A stretch of 64,000 nucleotides of DNA from Streptomyces sp. NBC_01446 (lineage in GTDB: Bacteria > Actinomycetota > Actinomycetes > Streptomycetales > Streptomycetaceae). The notes under the pieces are model-generated. The model was not told the origin of the DNA, ran no database searches, and saw only the letters and a program-made list of their open reading frames with translations. Every line of letters starts with the position of its first letter. Position 1 is the stretch's first letter. Position numbers and translations under genes: made by a program. Below are positions 57,167 to 64,000 of this stretch, piece after piece. Where the stretch lies: assembly GCF_026340095.1 (NCBI RefSeq), contig NZ_JAPEPO010000001.1:6038001-6102000 (forward strand). The letters are read 5' to 3'.

Positions 57167-58603
57167 ATGCGCCGAGCAAAGATCGTCTGCACCCTGGGCC
57201 CAGCCACCGACTCGTACGAGCAGATCAAGGCACTCGTCGAAGCCGGAATGGACGTAGCCCGCTTCAACCTCAGCCACGGCACCTACGCCGAACACGAGGA
57301 GCGCTACCACCACGTCCGAAAGGCCTCCGACGAAACCGGCCGCAGCGTCGGAATCCTCGCCGACCTTCAAGGCCCGAAGATCAGACTCGGACGCTTCCGC
57401 GAAGGCCCCGTACTCCTTGAACGCGGCGACGAATTCACCATCACCGTCGAACCCGACATCCAAGGCGACCGCCACACCTGCGGCACCACCTACGACGGCC
57501 TCGCCACCGACGTCACCACCGGCGAACGCATCCTCGTCGACGACGGAAAAGTCACCCTCGAAGTCACCGGTGTCGACGGCCCCCGCGTCCACACCATCGT
57601 CATCGAAGGCGGCATGGTCTCCGACCACAAAGGCCTCAACCTCCCCGGCGTAGCCGTCTCCGTCCCCGCACTCAGCGACAAGGACCAGGAAGACCTCCGC
57701 TGGGCCCTGCGCACCGGCGCCGACGTCATCGCCCTCTCCTTCGTCCGCAGCGGACGCGACATCCAAGACGTCCACCGCATCATGGAAGAGGAAGACCGCC
57801 GCCTCCCCGTCATCGCCAAGGTCGAAAAGCCCCAGGCCGTCGACAACATCGACGACATCGTCGCCGCCTTCGACGGAATCATGGTCGCCCGCGGCGACCT
57901 CGGCGTCGAAATGCCACTCGAACAAGTCCCCATCGTCCAAAAGCGCGCCATCAAACTCGCCAAGCGCAACGCCAAGCCGGTCATCGTCGCGACCCAGATG
58001 CTCGACTCGATGATCGACAACTCGCGCCCCACCCGCGCCGAGGCGAGCGACGTCGCCAACGCCGTCATCGACGGCACCGACGCCGTCATGCTCTCCGGCG
58101 AGACCAGCGTCGGCAAATACCCCGTCGAAACGGTCCGCACCATGGGCCGCATCATCGAAGCGGCCGAGGAAGACATCCTCGCCAAGGGGCTCCCGCCCCT
58201 CACCGACCGCAACAAACCCCGCACCCAAGGCGGAGCCGTCGCCCGCGCCGCAGCCGAAATGGGCGACTTCCTCGGCGCGAAGTTCCTGGTGGCCTTCACC
58301 CAGTCCGGCGACACGGTCCGCCGCCTCTCCCGCTACCGCTCACCCATCCCGCTCCTGGCCTTCACCCCGACCCCGTCCACCCGCTCCCAGCTCAACCTCA
58401 CCTGGGGCGTGGAGACCTTCCTCGGCCCCCACGTCGACTCCACCGACGCGATGGTCGACCAGGTCGACGAACTCCTCCTCCAGTACGGCCGCTGCCGGAA
58501 GGGCGACATCGTCGTCATCACAGCCGGCTCCCCGCCCGGAGTCTCCGGCTCCACCAACCTGGTCCGCGTCCACCACATCGGCGAGGACGACAGCCCGAAG
58601 TAG
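57167..58603 (+). CDS. pyk: Pyruvate kinase
   Basis: 478-aa glycolytic enzyme. MRRAKIVCTLGPATDSYEQI, ARFNLSHGTY, ADLQGPKIRLG, active-site segment VIAKVEKPQAVDNIDDIVAA, and MVARGDLGVEMPLEQVP. The 153-bp gap upstream (57014-57166) holds the promoter region and a GGTTG/CAACC dyad. Its stop is 3 bp from that of the convergent LAGLIDADG gene. Confidence 0.97.
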   Translation: MRRAKIVCTLGPATDSYEQIKALVEAGMDVARFNLSHGTYAEHEERYHHVRKASDETGRSVGILADLQGPKIRLGRFREGPVLLERGDEFTITVEPDIQGDRHTCGTTYDGLATDVTTGERILVDDGKVTLEVTGVDGPRVHTIVIEGGMVSDHKGLNLPGVAVSVPALSDKDQEDLRWALRTGADVIALSFVRSGRDIQDVHRIMEEEDRRLPVIAKVEKPQAVDNIDDIVAAFDGIMVARGDLGVEMPLEQVPIVQKRAIKLAKRNAKPVIVATQMLDSMIDNSRPTRAEASDVANAVIDGTDAVMLSGETSVGKYPVETVRTMGRIIEAAEEDILAKGLPPLTDRNKPRTQGGAVARAAAEMGDFLGAKFLVAFTQSGDTVRRLSRYRSPIPLLAFTPTPSTRSQLNLTWGVETFLGPHVDSTDAMVDQVDELLLQYGRCRKGDIVVITAGSPPGVSGSTNLVRVHHIGEDDSPK

Positions 58604-58606
58604 GGG

Positions 58607-59368
58607 TCAGTATTTGGGGCCTATGTGGGTGTCCATGAGGGCGACTGAGGCTTTGCGGGCGACGGAGATGTTGCGATGGTTCCCCTGCCGCCAATCAACA
58701 CCCACTCTGTCCAGGGTGTCGGTGAAGAGCGTGATGATGTCGCCCGACAGGTTGGTGAAGAAGTACCGGGGATATTCGTAGCGCTTGAGCTCGCCGGCGA
58801 TGACCTTCTCGGTCCAATTGATGATCCGGCATCCATCGGAATGGATGAGCCCGCGGATGAACTCCCACGGATGAGCGTCGACTATCTCCTGCTGCCAGGG
58901 TTCGAGCACGATCTTCCGGTCGTGCTTCTTGCCGGGGCCGTGCTGGGGGAAGAGGCAGGGCCAGTGTTTGCTGGAGGTGGTGACTGCGACGCAGCCCTGC
59001 TTCTTGACGCGACACACACTGTTGTCCGGGCGGACGGATCGCATGGCCGCTTCGCAGGCGTCGATAAGACCCGGCCAGGCATTGGCCATGAAGATGCGGA
59101 GGAAGTGGACGCCCCGCCGGTGTTCGTTGAGGCAGCCATCGCCCAGATAGAGGCCCAACAGGTAGGAGTACGCCGCTTGGTTTTCTGGCGGTCCTGGGGT
59201 GTCGGCGCATCTGGGGCAGGGAAGACCCGAGCGCTTGCGCGGTTCGATGTCGACCTGCCAGGAGCGGATTGCGGCCCGGGAGACCCCGGTCTCCTTGCTC
59301 ACCGAGTTCAGGCTGCGCCCCTGGGCGACCAGAGCCAGTGCTCGCTTGCGTGTACTCATGCCGTACAT
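58607..59368 (-). CDS. Free-standing LAGLIDADG-endonuclease-like protein with N-terminal HTH
   Basis: 253 aa. N-terminal helix-turn-helix (LVAQGRSLNSVSKETGVSRA) and a CPRC pair, then two LAGLIDADG-like helices, YLLGLYLGDGCL and FIRGLIHSDGCRI, each followed by the expected beta/alpha region. Homing endonucleases of this type cut DNA; related proteins can also act as regulators. Start at 59368 or 59359; no good ribosome site. Not inside an intron or intein. It lies just beyond the terminator of the tRNA gene, on the same strand. Confidence 0.8.
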   Translation of the reverse strand: MYGMSTRKRALALVAQGRSLNSVSKETGVSRAAIRSWQVDIEPRKRSGLPCPRCADTPGPPENQAAYSYLLGLYLGDGCLNEHRRGVHFLRIFMANAWPGLIDACEAAMRSVRPDNSVCRVKKQGCVAVTTSSKHWPCLFPQHGPGKKHDRKIVLEPWQQEIVDAHPWEFIRGLIHSDGCRIINWTEKVIAGELKRYEYPRYFFTNLSGDIITLFTDTLDRVGVDWRQGNHRNISVARKASVALMDTHIGPKY

Positions 59369-59406
59369 GCGGCCACTCTGTGCGACTCGCCGCTGCGCCA
59401 CGCAGC

Positions 59407-59441
59407 AAAAAGCGGATGTTCACGAGAACGTGTGCATCCGC
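59407..59441 (-). terminator. Rho-independent terminator of the tRNA gene
   Basis: On the minus strand GCGGATG...CATCCGC pairs (59412-59441) with an inner CACG/CGTG stem and 4-nt loop, followed by TTTTT (59411-59407). It lies 33 bp beyond the tRNA 3' end and before the endonuclease-like gene. Confidence 0.85.
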
Positions 59442-59473
59442 CTTATGTGGCAACCTTGCAATCCAAGGAAAAG

Positions 59474-59546
59474 TGCCCCGAGTCGGATTCGAACCGACGC
59501 TGTATGGGTTTTGAATCCATGGCCTCTACCGCTGGGCTACCGGGGC
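59474..59546 (-). tRNA. tRNA with CAA anticodon (Leu, UUG codon)
   Basis: 73 nt without encoded CCA. Acceptor stem GCCCCGG/TCGGGGC (last pair G-T), D arm with GCC/GGC and the GG of the D-loop, T arm GTCGG/CCGAC with loop TTCGAAT. The anticodon loop TTCAAAA gives CAA. The variable region is only 5 nt, so this is a type I tRNA, whereas bacterial leucine tRNAs normally have a long variable arm. The anticodon stem has an A-C mismatch at its base (31-39). Discriminator is A. Confidence 0.87.
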
Positions 59547-59647
59547 CCCTTCGAAACGAAGGTCAGCGGTCACCCGCTGTGCCACCACCTTACCGCAGCT
59601 AGGTACGCTCTTGGGAGCAGTACCCCTGCCCTGAACTAGGAGCTATC

Positions 59648-60304
59648 GTGACCGCCCCCGAGTCGCCCCAGCCCGTAGACGCGTCCGACGACGACAAGTC
59701 GCACGTCCCGCCGCTGACGACCCGTGTCGTCATCGCCGAGGACGAGGCTCTGATCCGCCTCGACCTCAAAGAGATGCTCGAGGAAGAGGGCTACTCCGTC
59801 GTCGGTGAGGCCGGTGACGGTGAGCAGGCGGTCGAGCTGGCTCGTGAGCACAAGCCCGATCTGGTGATCCTCGACGTGAAGATGCCGAAGATGGACGGCA
59901 TCTCGGCGGCGGAGAAGATCGCGGAGGAGTCGATCGCTCCGGTGCTGATGCTGACGGCGTTCTCGCAGCGCGATCTGGTGGAGCGGGCGCGGGACGCGGG
60001 TGCGATGGCGTATCTGGTGAAGCCGTTCAGCAAGAGTGATGTCGTTCCTGCCATCGAGATGGCGGTGTCGCGGTTCCAGGAGCTGCGGACGCTGGAGAAC
60101 GAGGTCGCGGATCTGACGCAGCGGCTGGAGACGCGGAAGCTGGTGGACCGGGCGAAGTCGGTGTTGCAGACGGAGTACGGCCTGTCGGAGCCGGCGGCGT
60201 TCCGGTGGATTCAGAAGACGTCGATGGATCGGCGTCTGTCGATGCAGCAGGTTGCTGAGGCGGTTATTCAGGACGCCGAGGAGAAGAAGTCGGCGAAGGG
60301 CTGA
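59648..60304 (+). CDS. pdtaR: ANTAR-domain response regulator (PdtaR family)
   Basis: 218 aa. CheY-like receiver: acidic pocket VVIAEDEALIRLD, phospho-Asp in LVILDVKMPKMDG, conserved Thr in MLTAF and Lys in YLVKPF. A coiled-coil linker and a C-terminal ANTAR RNA-binding domain (RAKSVLQTEYGLSEPAAF, then RRLSMQQVAEAVI) follow. ANTAR regulators bind paired hairpins in nascent RNA and prevent termination. GTG 59648 has AGGAG 5 nt upstream. Confidence 0.95.
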   Translation: MTAPESPQPVDASDDDKSHVPPLTTRVVIAEDEALIRLDLKEMLEEEGYSVVGEAGDGEQAVELAREHKPDLVILDVKMPKMDGISAAEKIAEESIAPVLMLTAFSQRDLVERARDAGAMAYLVKPFSKSDVVPAIEMAVSRFQELRTLENEVADLTQRLETRKLVDRAKSVLQTEYGLSEPAAFRWIQKTSMDRRLSMQQVAEAVIQDAEEKKSAKG

Positions 60305-60323
60305 GGTTCGCCCCGCGCCGTGT

Positions 60324-60367
60324 ATGGCTGAGGCCCGTGCCCCCGGAGGGGTACGGGCCTCAGCCAT
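60324..60367. terminator. Bidirectional terminator between pdtaR and livF
   Basis: A perfect 15-bp outer stem (ATGGCTGAGGCCCGT/ACGGGCCTCAGCCAT) plus a GCCC/GGGT-type inner pairing, between convergent genes. Confidence 0.9.
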
Positions 60368-60381
60368 CACTGCGTGCGGGC

Positions 60382-61098
60382 TCAGTCCTCGCCGAGGTAG
60401 GCCTTGCGGACGGATTCGTCGTGGAGGAGGTCTTGTCCGGTTCCGGAGAGGACGACGGTGCCGACTTCCATGACGTGGCCGTGGTCCGCGAGGGAGAGTG
60501 CGGCCTGGGCGTTCTGCTCGACCAGGAGGATGGTCGTGCCCTGGGACTTGAGTTCCACGATCGTGGCCATGATCTTCTGCATCATGATCGGGGAGAGGCC
60601 CATGGAGGGTTCGTCGAGCATGAGCAGTTTGGGCTGGGACATGAGGGCGCGTCCCATGGCGAGCATTTGCTGCTCGCCGCCCGAGAGGGTTCCCGCGGCT
60701 TGCTTGCGGCGTTCCCCGAGGATGGGGAAGAGGTCGTAGGCACGCTGGATGTCTTTTTCGATGCCGGCGGTGTCCTTGCGGAGGAACGCTCCGAGCTGGA
60801 GGTTCTCGGCGATGGAGAGCCGGGGGAAGATGCGTCGGCCTTCGGGGGAGTGGGCGAGGCCCATCGCGACGATCTTGTGTGCGGGGACGCCGGTGAGGGG
60901 TTTCCCGTCGAAGGTGATTTTGCCGCTGAGGGGCTTGAGGAGCCCGGACAGGGTGCGCAGGGTGGTGGTTTTGCCGGCGCCGTTGGTGCCGATGAGGGTG
61001 ACGACTTCGCCTTGTTGGACGCTGAAGGAGATTCCCTTGACGGCTTCGATCTTGCCGTAGGCGACCCTGAGGTCTTCTACTTCGAGGAGTGCGCTCAC
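60382..61098 (-). CDS. livF: Branched-chain amino acid ABC transporter ATPase LivF
   Basis: 238-aa ABC ATPase. Walker A GTNGAGKT, signature LSGGEQQMLAMGRAL, Walker B LLMLDEPSMGLSP, H-loop TILLVEQNAQAAL. Last gene of the livH-livM-livG-livF operon; its ATG overlaps livG by 4 bp. Powers uptake of leucine, isoleucine, valine or related solutes. Confidence 0.96.
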   Translation of the reverse strand: MSALLEVEDLRVAYGKIEAVKGISFSVQQGEVVTLIGTNGAGKTTTLRTLSGLLKPLSGKITFDGKPLTGVPAHKIVAMGLAHSPEGRRIFPRLSIAENLQLGAFLRKDTAGIEKDIQRAYDLFPILGERRKQAAGTLSGGEQQMLAMGRALMSQPKLLMLDEPSMGLSPIMMQKIMATIVELKSQGTTILLVEQNAQAALSLADHGHVMEVGTVVLSGTGQDLLHDESVRKAYLGED

Positions 61099-61949
61099 TG
61101 GTCGTCTCCTTCCGTGGCGTGTGCTTCCGCGGCTTCGACTGCGGCTGCGGCGGTGTCTTCGGGGGCGCCTTCGAAGGGTTCGCCGAGGTAGGCGGCGATG
61201 ACGCGTTCGTCGCCCTGGACGACTTCGGAGGTGCCTTCGACGAGCTTTTCGCCCTGGACGAGGCAGGCGACGCGGTCGCTGAGGTTGAAGATGAAGCGCA
61301 TGTCGTGCTCGATGACGAGGACGGCGATGCCGCGGTCGCGGATGGCGAAGACGAGGTCTTCGGTGGCGCGGGTCTCCTGCGGGTTCATGCCGGCGGTGGG
61401 TTCGTCGAGGAGGAGCAGGCCGGGTTCGCTGGCCATGGCGCGGGCGATTTCGAGCTTGCGCTGTTCGCCGTAGGGGAGGTTGCGGGAGAGGTGGTCGGCC
61501 TTGTGGGCGAGGCCGATGAACTCCAGCAGTTCCATGGCGCGTTCGCGGGAAGCTGCTTCTGCCTTGCGGAAGCCGGGGCCGCGGAGGATGGCGGACCAGA
61601 GGCCTTCCTTGGTGCGGGTGTGGCGGCCGACGAGGACGTTTTCCAGGACGGTCATGTTGGCGAAGAGCCGGATGTTCTGGAAGGTGCGGGCGATGCCGGC
61701 GTCGGTGACCAGGTGTGGCTTGGGGGGCAGCACGGTGCCTTTGTAGGCGACTTTGCCCTCGGTGGGGACGTAGAGGCCGGTGAGGCAGTTGAAGAAGGTG
61801 GTCTTGCCCGCGCCGTTGGGGCCGATGAGGCCGACGATCTCTCCGGCGTTGACGGTGAGGTCGACGTTGCGTACGGCGGTGAGGCCGCCGAAGCGCATGG
61901 TGACGCCGGTGGCTTCGAGGACGGGGCTGGGGGCTGTGGTGGTGGTCAT
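61095..61949 (-). CDS. livG: Branched-chain amino acid ABC transporter ATPase LivG
   Basis: 284-aa ABC ATPase. Walker A GPNGAGKTTFFNCLTG, signature PYGEQRKLEIARAMA, Walker B LLLLDEPTAGMNP, H-loop VLVIEHDMRF. The C-terminal ACLVQGEKLVEGTSEVVQGD is typical of LivG. 5 bp after livM. The last 30 residues are Ala/Glu-rich. Confidence 0.96.
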   Translation of the reverse strand: MTTTTAPSPVLEATGVTMRFGGLTAVRNVDLTVNAGEIVGLIGPNGAGKTTFFNCLTGLYVPTEGKVAYKGTVLPPKPHLVTDAGIARTFQNIRLFANMTVLENVLVGRHTRTKEGLWSAILRGPGFRKAEAASRERAMELLEFIGLAHKADHLSRNLPYGEQRKLEIARAMASEPGLLLLDEPTAGMNPQETRATEDLVFAIRDRGIAVLVIEHDMRFIFNLSDRVACLVQGEKLVEGTSEVVQGDERVIAAYLGEPFEGAPEDTAAAAVEAAEAHATEGDDQ

Positions 61950-61954
61950 GGTGG

Positions 61955-63736
61955 TTACGCCCCTGCCTTGGTGACGCCGACGGTGGAGTCGGGTAGGCCT
62001 TGTTCGGGGATGTGGACGGTGTCGTCGCTCTCGTGGAACTCGAGTTGGCGGCGGCGGTTGGCGATGATGCCTTCGGGGCGGAACCGCATGAGGAGGACGA
62101 GTGCGACGCCGAAGGCGAGGAGCTGGTACTCCTTCAGGAAGCTGAGCTTCTCGGGGAGCATGTAGAGCAGGGTGGCGCCGAGGATGGGTCCGTTGACGGT
62201 GCCCATGCCGCCGAGGACGACGGCGGCGAGGAGGAACGCGGAGTTCGGGGGCACGGAGCCGGCGAACTGGTACGGGGCCGGGTTGACGCTGTAGCCGACG
62301 TGGGCGCTGACGGTGCCGGCGAGGCCGGCGAGGGAGGCGCCGAGTGCGAAGGCGATGAGTTTGACGCGGAAGCCGTTGATGCCCATGGCGGTGGCGGCGG
62401 TCTCGTCCTCGCGGATGGCGATCCAGGAGCGGCCGATGCGGGAGTCCGCGGCGCGGGTGAAGACGAGGACGACGATCGCGGTGATGAGCAGCATCAGCAG
62501 GAAGTAGTTCGCGAAGCGGCCGAGGGAGAATCCGCCGATGTCGTGGTTGCTTCCGAAGTTGAACCCGAAGATGTTGAGGTCCGGGATCATGGAGATGCCG
62601 TTGGGGCCGTTGGTGAGGTTGGGGCCGGAGGTGCCGTCGAGGTTGTTGACGGTGATGCGGAAGATCTCTCCGAAGCCCAGGGTCACGATGGCGAGGTAGT
62701 CGCCGCGCAGGCGCAGGGTGGGGGCGCCGATGAGGACACCGAAGACCAGCGATGCGAGCATGCCGGTGAGCATGGCGGCCCAGAAGGGGAACTGGACGCC
62801 GGAGAAGCGGGAGAACTCGGAGCCGGAGACGAGGGCGGCCGCGTAGGCGCCGACGCCGAGGAAGGCGACGTATCCGAGGTCGAGGAGTCCGGTCAGGCCG
62901 ACGACGATGTTGAGGCCGAGGGCGACGGTGGCGACGACGAGGATGTTCACGCCGAGGTTGGAGTTGTGCTCGTTGTTCTCGACGAAGGGGAAGAGCGCTG
63001 CCGCGAGGAAGGCCATGGAGGTGGCGAATCCCTTGTGGCCGGCGTTGAGCTGGGCGAAGCGGTCGAAGAGTCCTGCGGTGAACAGGGACCAGGTGCCGAA
63101 GACGACCAGGAGGATGTAGCCCAGGAACGTTTCGCTCGCGTCGGGGTCGACGCCGACGCCGTAGGCGAAGACGATCAGTGCGAGGGCGGTGGCGGCGGTG
63201 ATGACGAGGCGTTGGCCCCAGGCGGGGAGTTTCGCGGCCGGGGGGATGTTGTCGGGCTTGGTGACGTAGTCCTTGAAGGTGTCACCGGGCTTGGGGAGCG
63301 CGAGGGCGCCGACCAGGGCGATGGCGGAGCCGACGGCGGCGATGTAGGCGCCGGGGTCGAGGGCGACGAGGCCCTTGAGGTCGACGGCGATGGCGATGGC
63401 GCTGAACCAGCTGACGGCGAACGCGGACGTGGCGGCGAGGAGGACGGGCTGGATGGCCGTCGCCGGGTTGAGCCAGCCGAGGCCGCGGACACCGAAGAGG
63501 GTGAGCGCGAACAGCAGCGTCAGGACGCCGGCGACGAGGTCGAGGATCTGGAGTCCGGCCGGGGAGCCGTAGTAGGTGAGGTCCCCGGGGAAGTCGGACG
63601 TGTAGGTCCAGGACATGAAGGTGCTGGCGATGGTGGCGACGGCGCCGATGGCGACGAGGGCGCGTGCGGCGGTCGCGGGGAGCGCGACGAGGCCGCGCGG
63701 GGGGGTGGTGGTGTCGGTGGTTGCCATGGTGCTCAC
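61955..63736 (-). CDS. livM: Branched-chain amino acid ABC permease LivM (long form)
   Basis: 593-aa membrane protein, about 200 residues longer than Gram-negative LivM. The first 260 residues add several membrane segments (ALVAIGAVATIASTFMSW, LTLLFALTLFGVRGLGW). The conserved permease core follows (NIVVGLTGLLDLGYVAFLG, GDYLAIVTLGFGEIFRI, RIGRSWIAIREDETAA with the EAA-like loop). GTG start overlaps livH (GTGA). Extended LivM proteins of this form occur in actinobacteria. Confidence 0.94.
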   Translation of the reverse strand: MSTMATTDTTTPPRGLVALPATAARALVAIGAVATIASTFMSWTYTSDFPGDLTYYGSPAGLQILDLVAGVLTLLFALTLFGVRGLGWLNPATAIQPVLLAATSAFAVSWFSAIAIAVDLKGLVALDPGAYIAAVGSAIALVGALALPKPGDTFKDYVTKPDNIPPAAKLPAWGQRLVITAATALALIVFAYGVGVDPDASETFLGYILLVVFGTWSLFTAGLFDRFAQLNAGHKGFATSMAFLAAALFPFVENNEHNSNLGVNILVVATVALGLNIVVGLTGLLDLGYVAFLGVGAYAAALVSGSEFSRFSGVQFPFWAAMLTGMLASLVFGVLIGAPTLRLRGDYLAIVTLGFGEIFRITVNNLDGTSGPNLTNGPNGISMIPDLNIFGFNFGSNHDIGGFSLGRFANYFLLMLLITAIVVLVFTRAADSRIGRSWIAIREDETAATAMGINGFRVKLIAFALGASLAGLAGTVSAHVGYSVNPAPYQFAGSVPPNSAFLLAAVVLGGMGTVNGPILGATLLYMLPEKLSFLKEYQLLAFGVALVLLMRFRPEGIIANRRRQLEFHESDDTVHIPEQGLPDSTVGVTKAGA

Positions 63737-64000
63737 GCCCTGTCCGCGACGCGTTCGCCGATGAGGCCTTGTGGCCTGAACAGCAGTACGAGGATGAGGA
63801 GTACGAAGGCCCAGACTGCGGACCAGCCGCCGCCACCGAGCTGCTGCATGCCGGGGATGCCGTCGATGTAGCTGGTGGCCATGGTCTCGGCGAGGCCGAG
63901 GACGAGGCCGCCGATCATGGCGCCGTAGATGTTGCCGATGCCGCCGAGGACGGCCGCGGTGAAGGCCTTGAGGCCCATCTGGAAGCCCATGTCGTACTTG
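63733..64000 (-). CDS. livH: Branched-chain amino acid ABC permease LivH, 5' part outside the window
   Basis: The C-terminal 88 residues are visible: KAFTAAVLGGIGNIYGAMIG, LGLAETMATSY and a final helix ending FRPQGLIGERV, typical of LivH. The frame is open to the right edge, so the start is beyond 64000. First permease gene of the liv operon. Confidence 0.93.
   Translation of the reverse strand, partial: KYDMGFQMGLKAFTAAVLGGIGNIYGAMIGGLVLGLAETMATSYIDGIPGMQQLGGGGWSAVWAFVLLILVLLFRPQGLIGERVADRA

Noticed and set aside
59402..59473. Regulatory RNA between tRNA and endonuclease gene
   Set aside because: The hairpin followed by TTTTT on the minus strand is explained as the tRNA terminator.

Overview
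The window is very GC-rich, with GTG starts, short intergenic gaps, ATGA/TGATG translational coupling and a PdtaR-type ANTAR regulator next to pyk and liv genes. This is a Streptomyces (or close relative) chromosome. The two edges look like conserved backbone: gltB-gltD, a secreted GH46 chitosanase and a rhomboid protease on the left; a GH35 beta-galactosidase with an AraC regulator, chorismate mutase, aminopeptidase N, a secreted 5'-nucleotidase, pyk, a tRNA, an ANTAR response regulator and livFGMH on the right.

The main content, about 7.0-42.8 kb, is a compact steroid-nucleus degradation island. Most enzymes known from the Mycobacterium/Rhodococcus cholesterol ring pathway can be recognised. 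For rings A/B there are KstD, KshA, KshB, HsaA, HsaB, HsaC, HsaD and the lower-pathway trio HsaE, HsaG, HsaF. For rings C/D there are FadD3, FadE30, a FadE31/FadE32 pair with a further small acyl-CoA dehydrogenase, IpdF, the repressor KstR2, FadA6, IpdC, IpdA and IpdB (fused here into one protein), EchA20 and two Rv3549c/Rv3548c-like dehydrogenases. Logical flow: androstenedione-type steroids are desaturated (KstD) and 9-hydroxylated (KshAB). The opened ring is then hydroxylated (HsaAB), cleaved (HsaC) and hydrolysed (HsaD) to HIP plus a C6 dienoate. The dienoate goes to pyruvate and propionyl-CoA (HsaEFG). HIP is activated by FadD3 and dismantled by the KstR2-regulon enzymes. No side-chain genes, Mce4 importer or KstR were seen in the window.

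Three regulatory circuits can be read from shared DNA sites. (1) A 20-bp KstR2-like operator lies in both divergent promoters of the C/D genes (17.8 and 28.4 kb). (2) A perfect TTCCCGCT-N-AGCGGGAA palindrome stands before both A/B-ring operons (30.3 and 37.5 kb), with an IclR regulator encoded between them; this is a candidate replacement for KstR. (3) A TAGG-ATA-CCTA operator is shared by an LLM-monooxygenase/SDR/esterase operon with a divergent PadR gene and by a separate flavin reductase gene next to fadD3 (9.9 and 11.0 kb). Those four enzymes could form an oxidise - Baeyer-Villiger - hydrolyse module feeding the ring pathway.

The island is interrupted at 21.6-24.9 kb by a cold-shock gene, a DEAD-box helicase and a Tat-exported tyrosine phosphatase, and contains a HutD-family gene and a 416-bp repeat-rich gap. 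Between 42.8 and 45.2 kb lie an ankyrin/HEAT protein and a zinc-metalloprotease-like protein. At 51-54 kb there is a desA/desB-like decarboxylase-N-hydroxylase pair without the rest of a siderophore operon. Most long open frames antisense to these genes are GC shadows and are left out.
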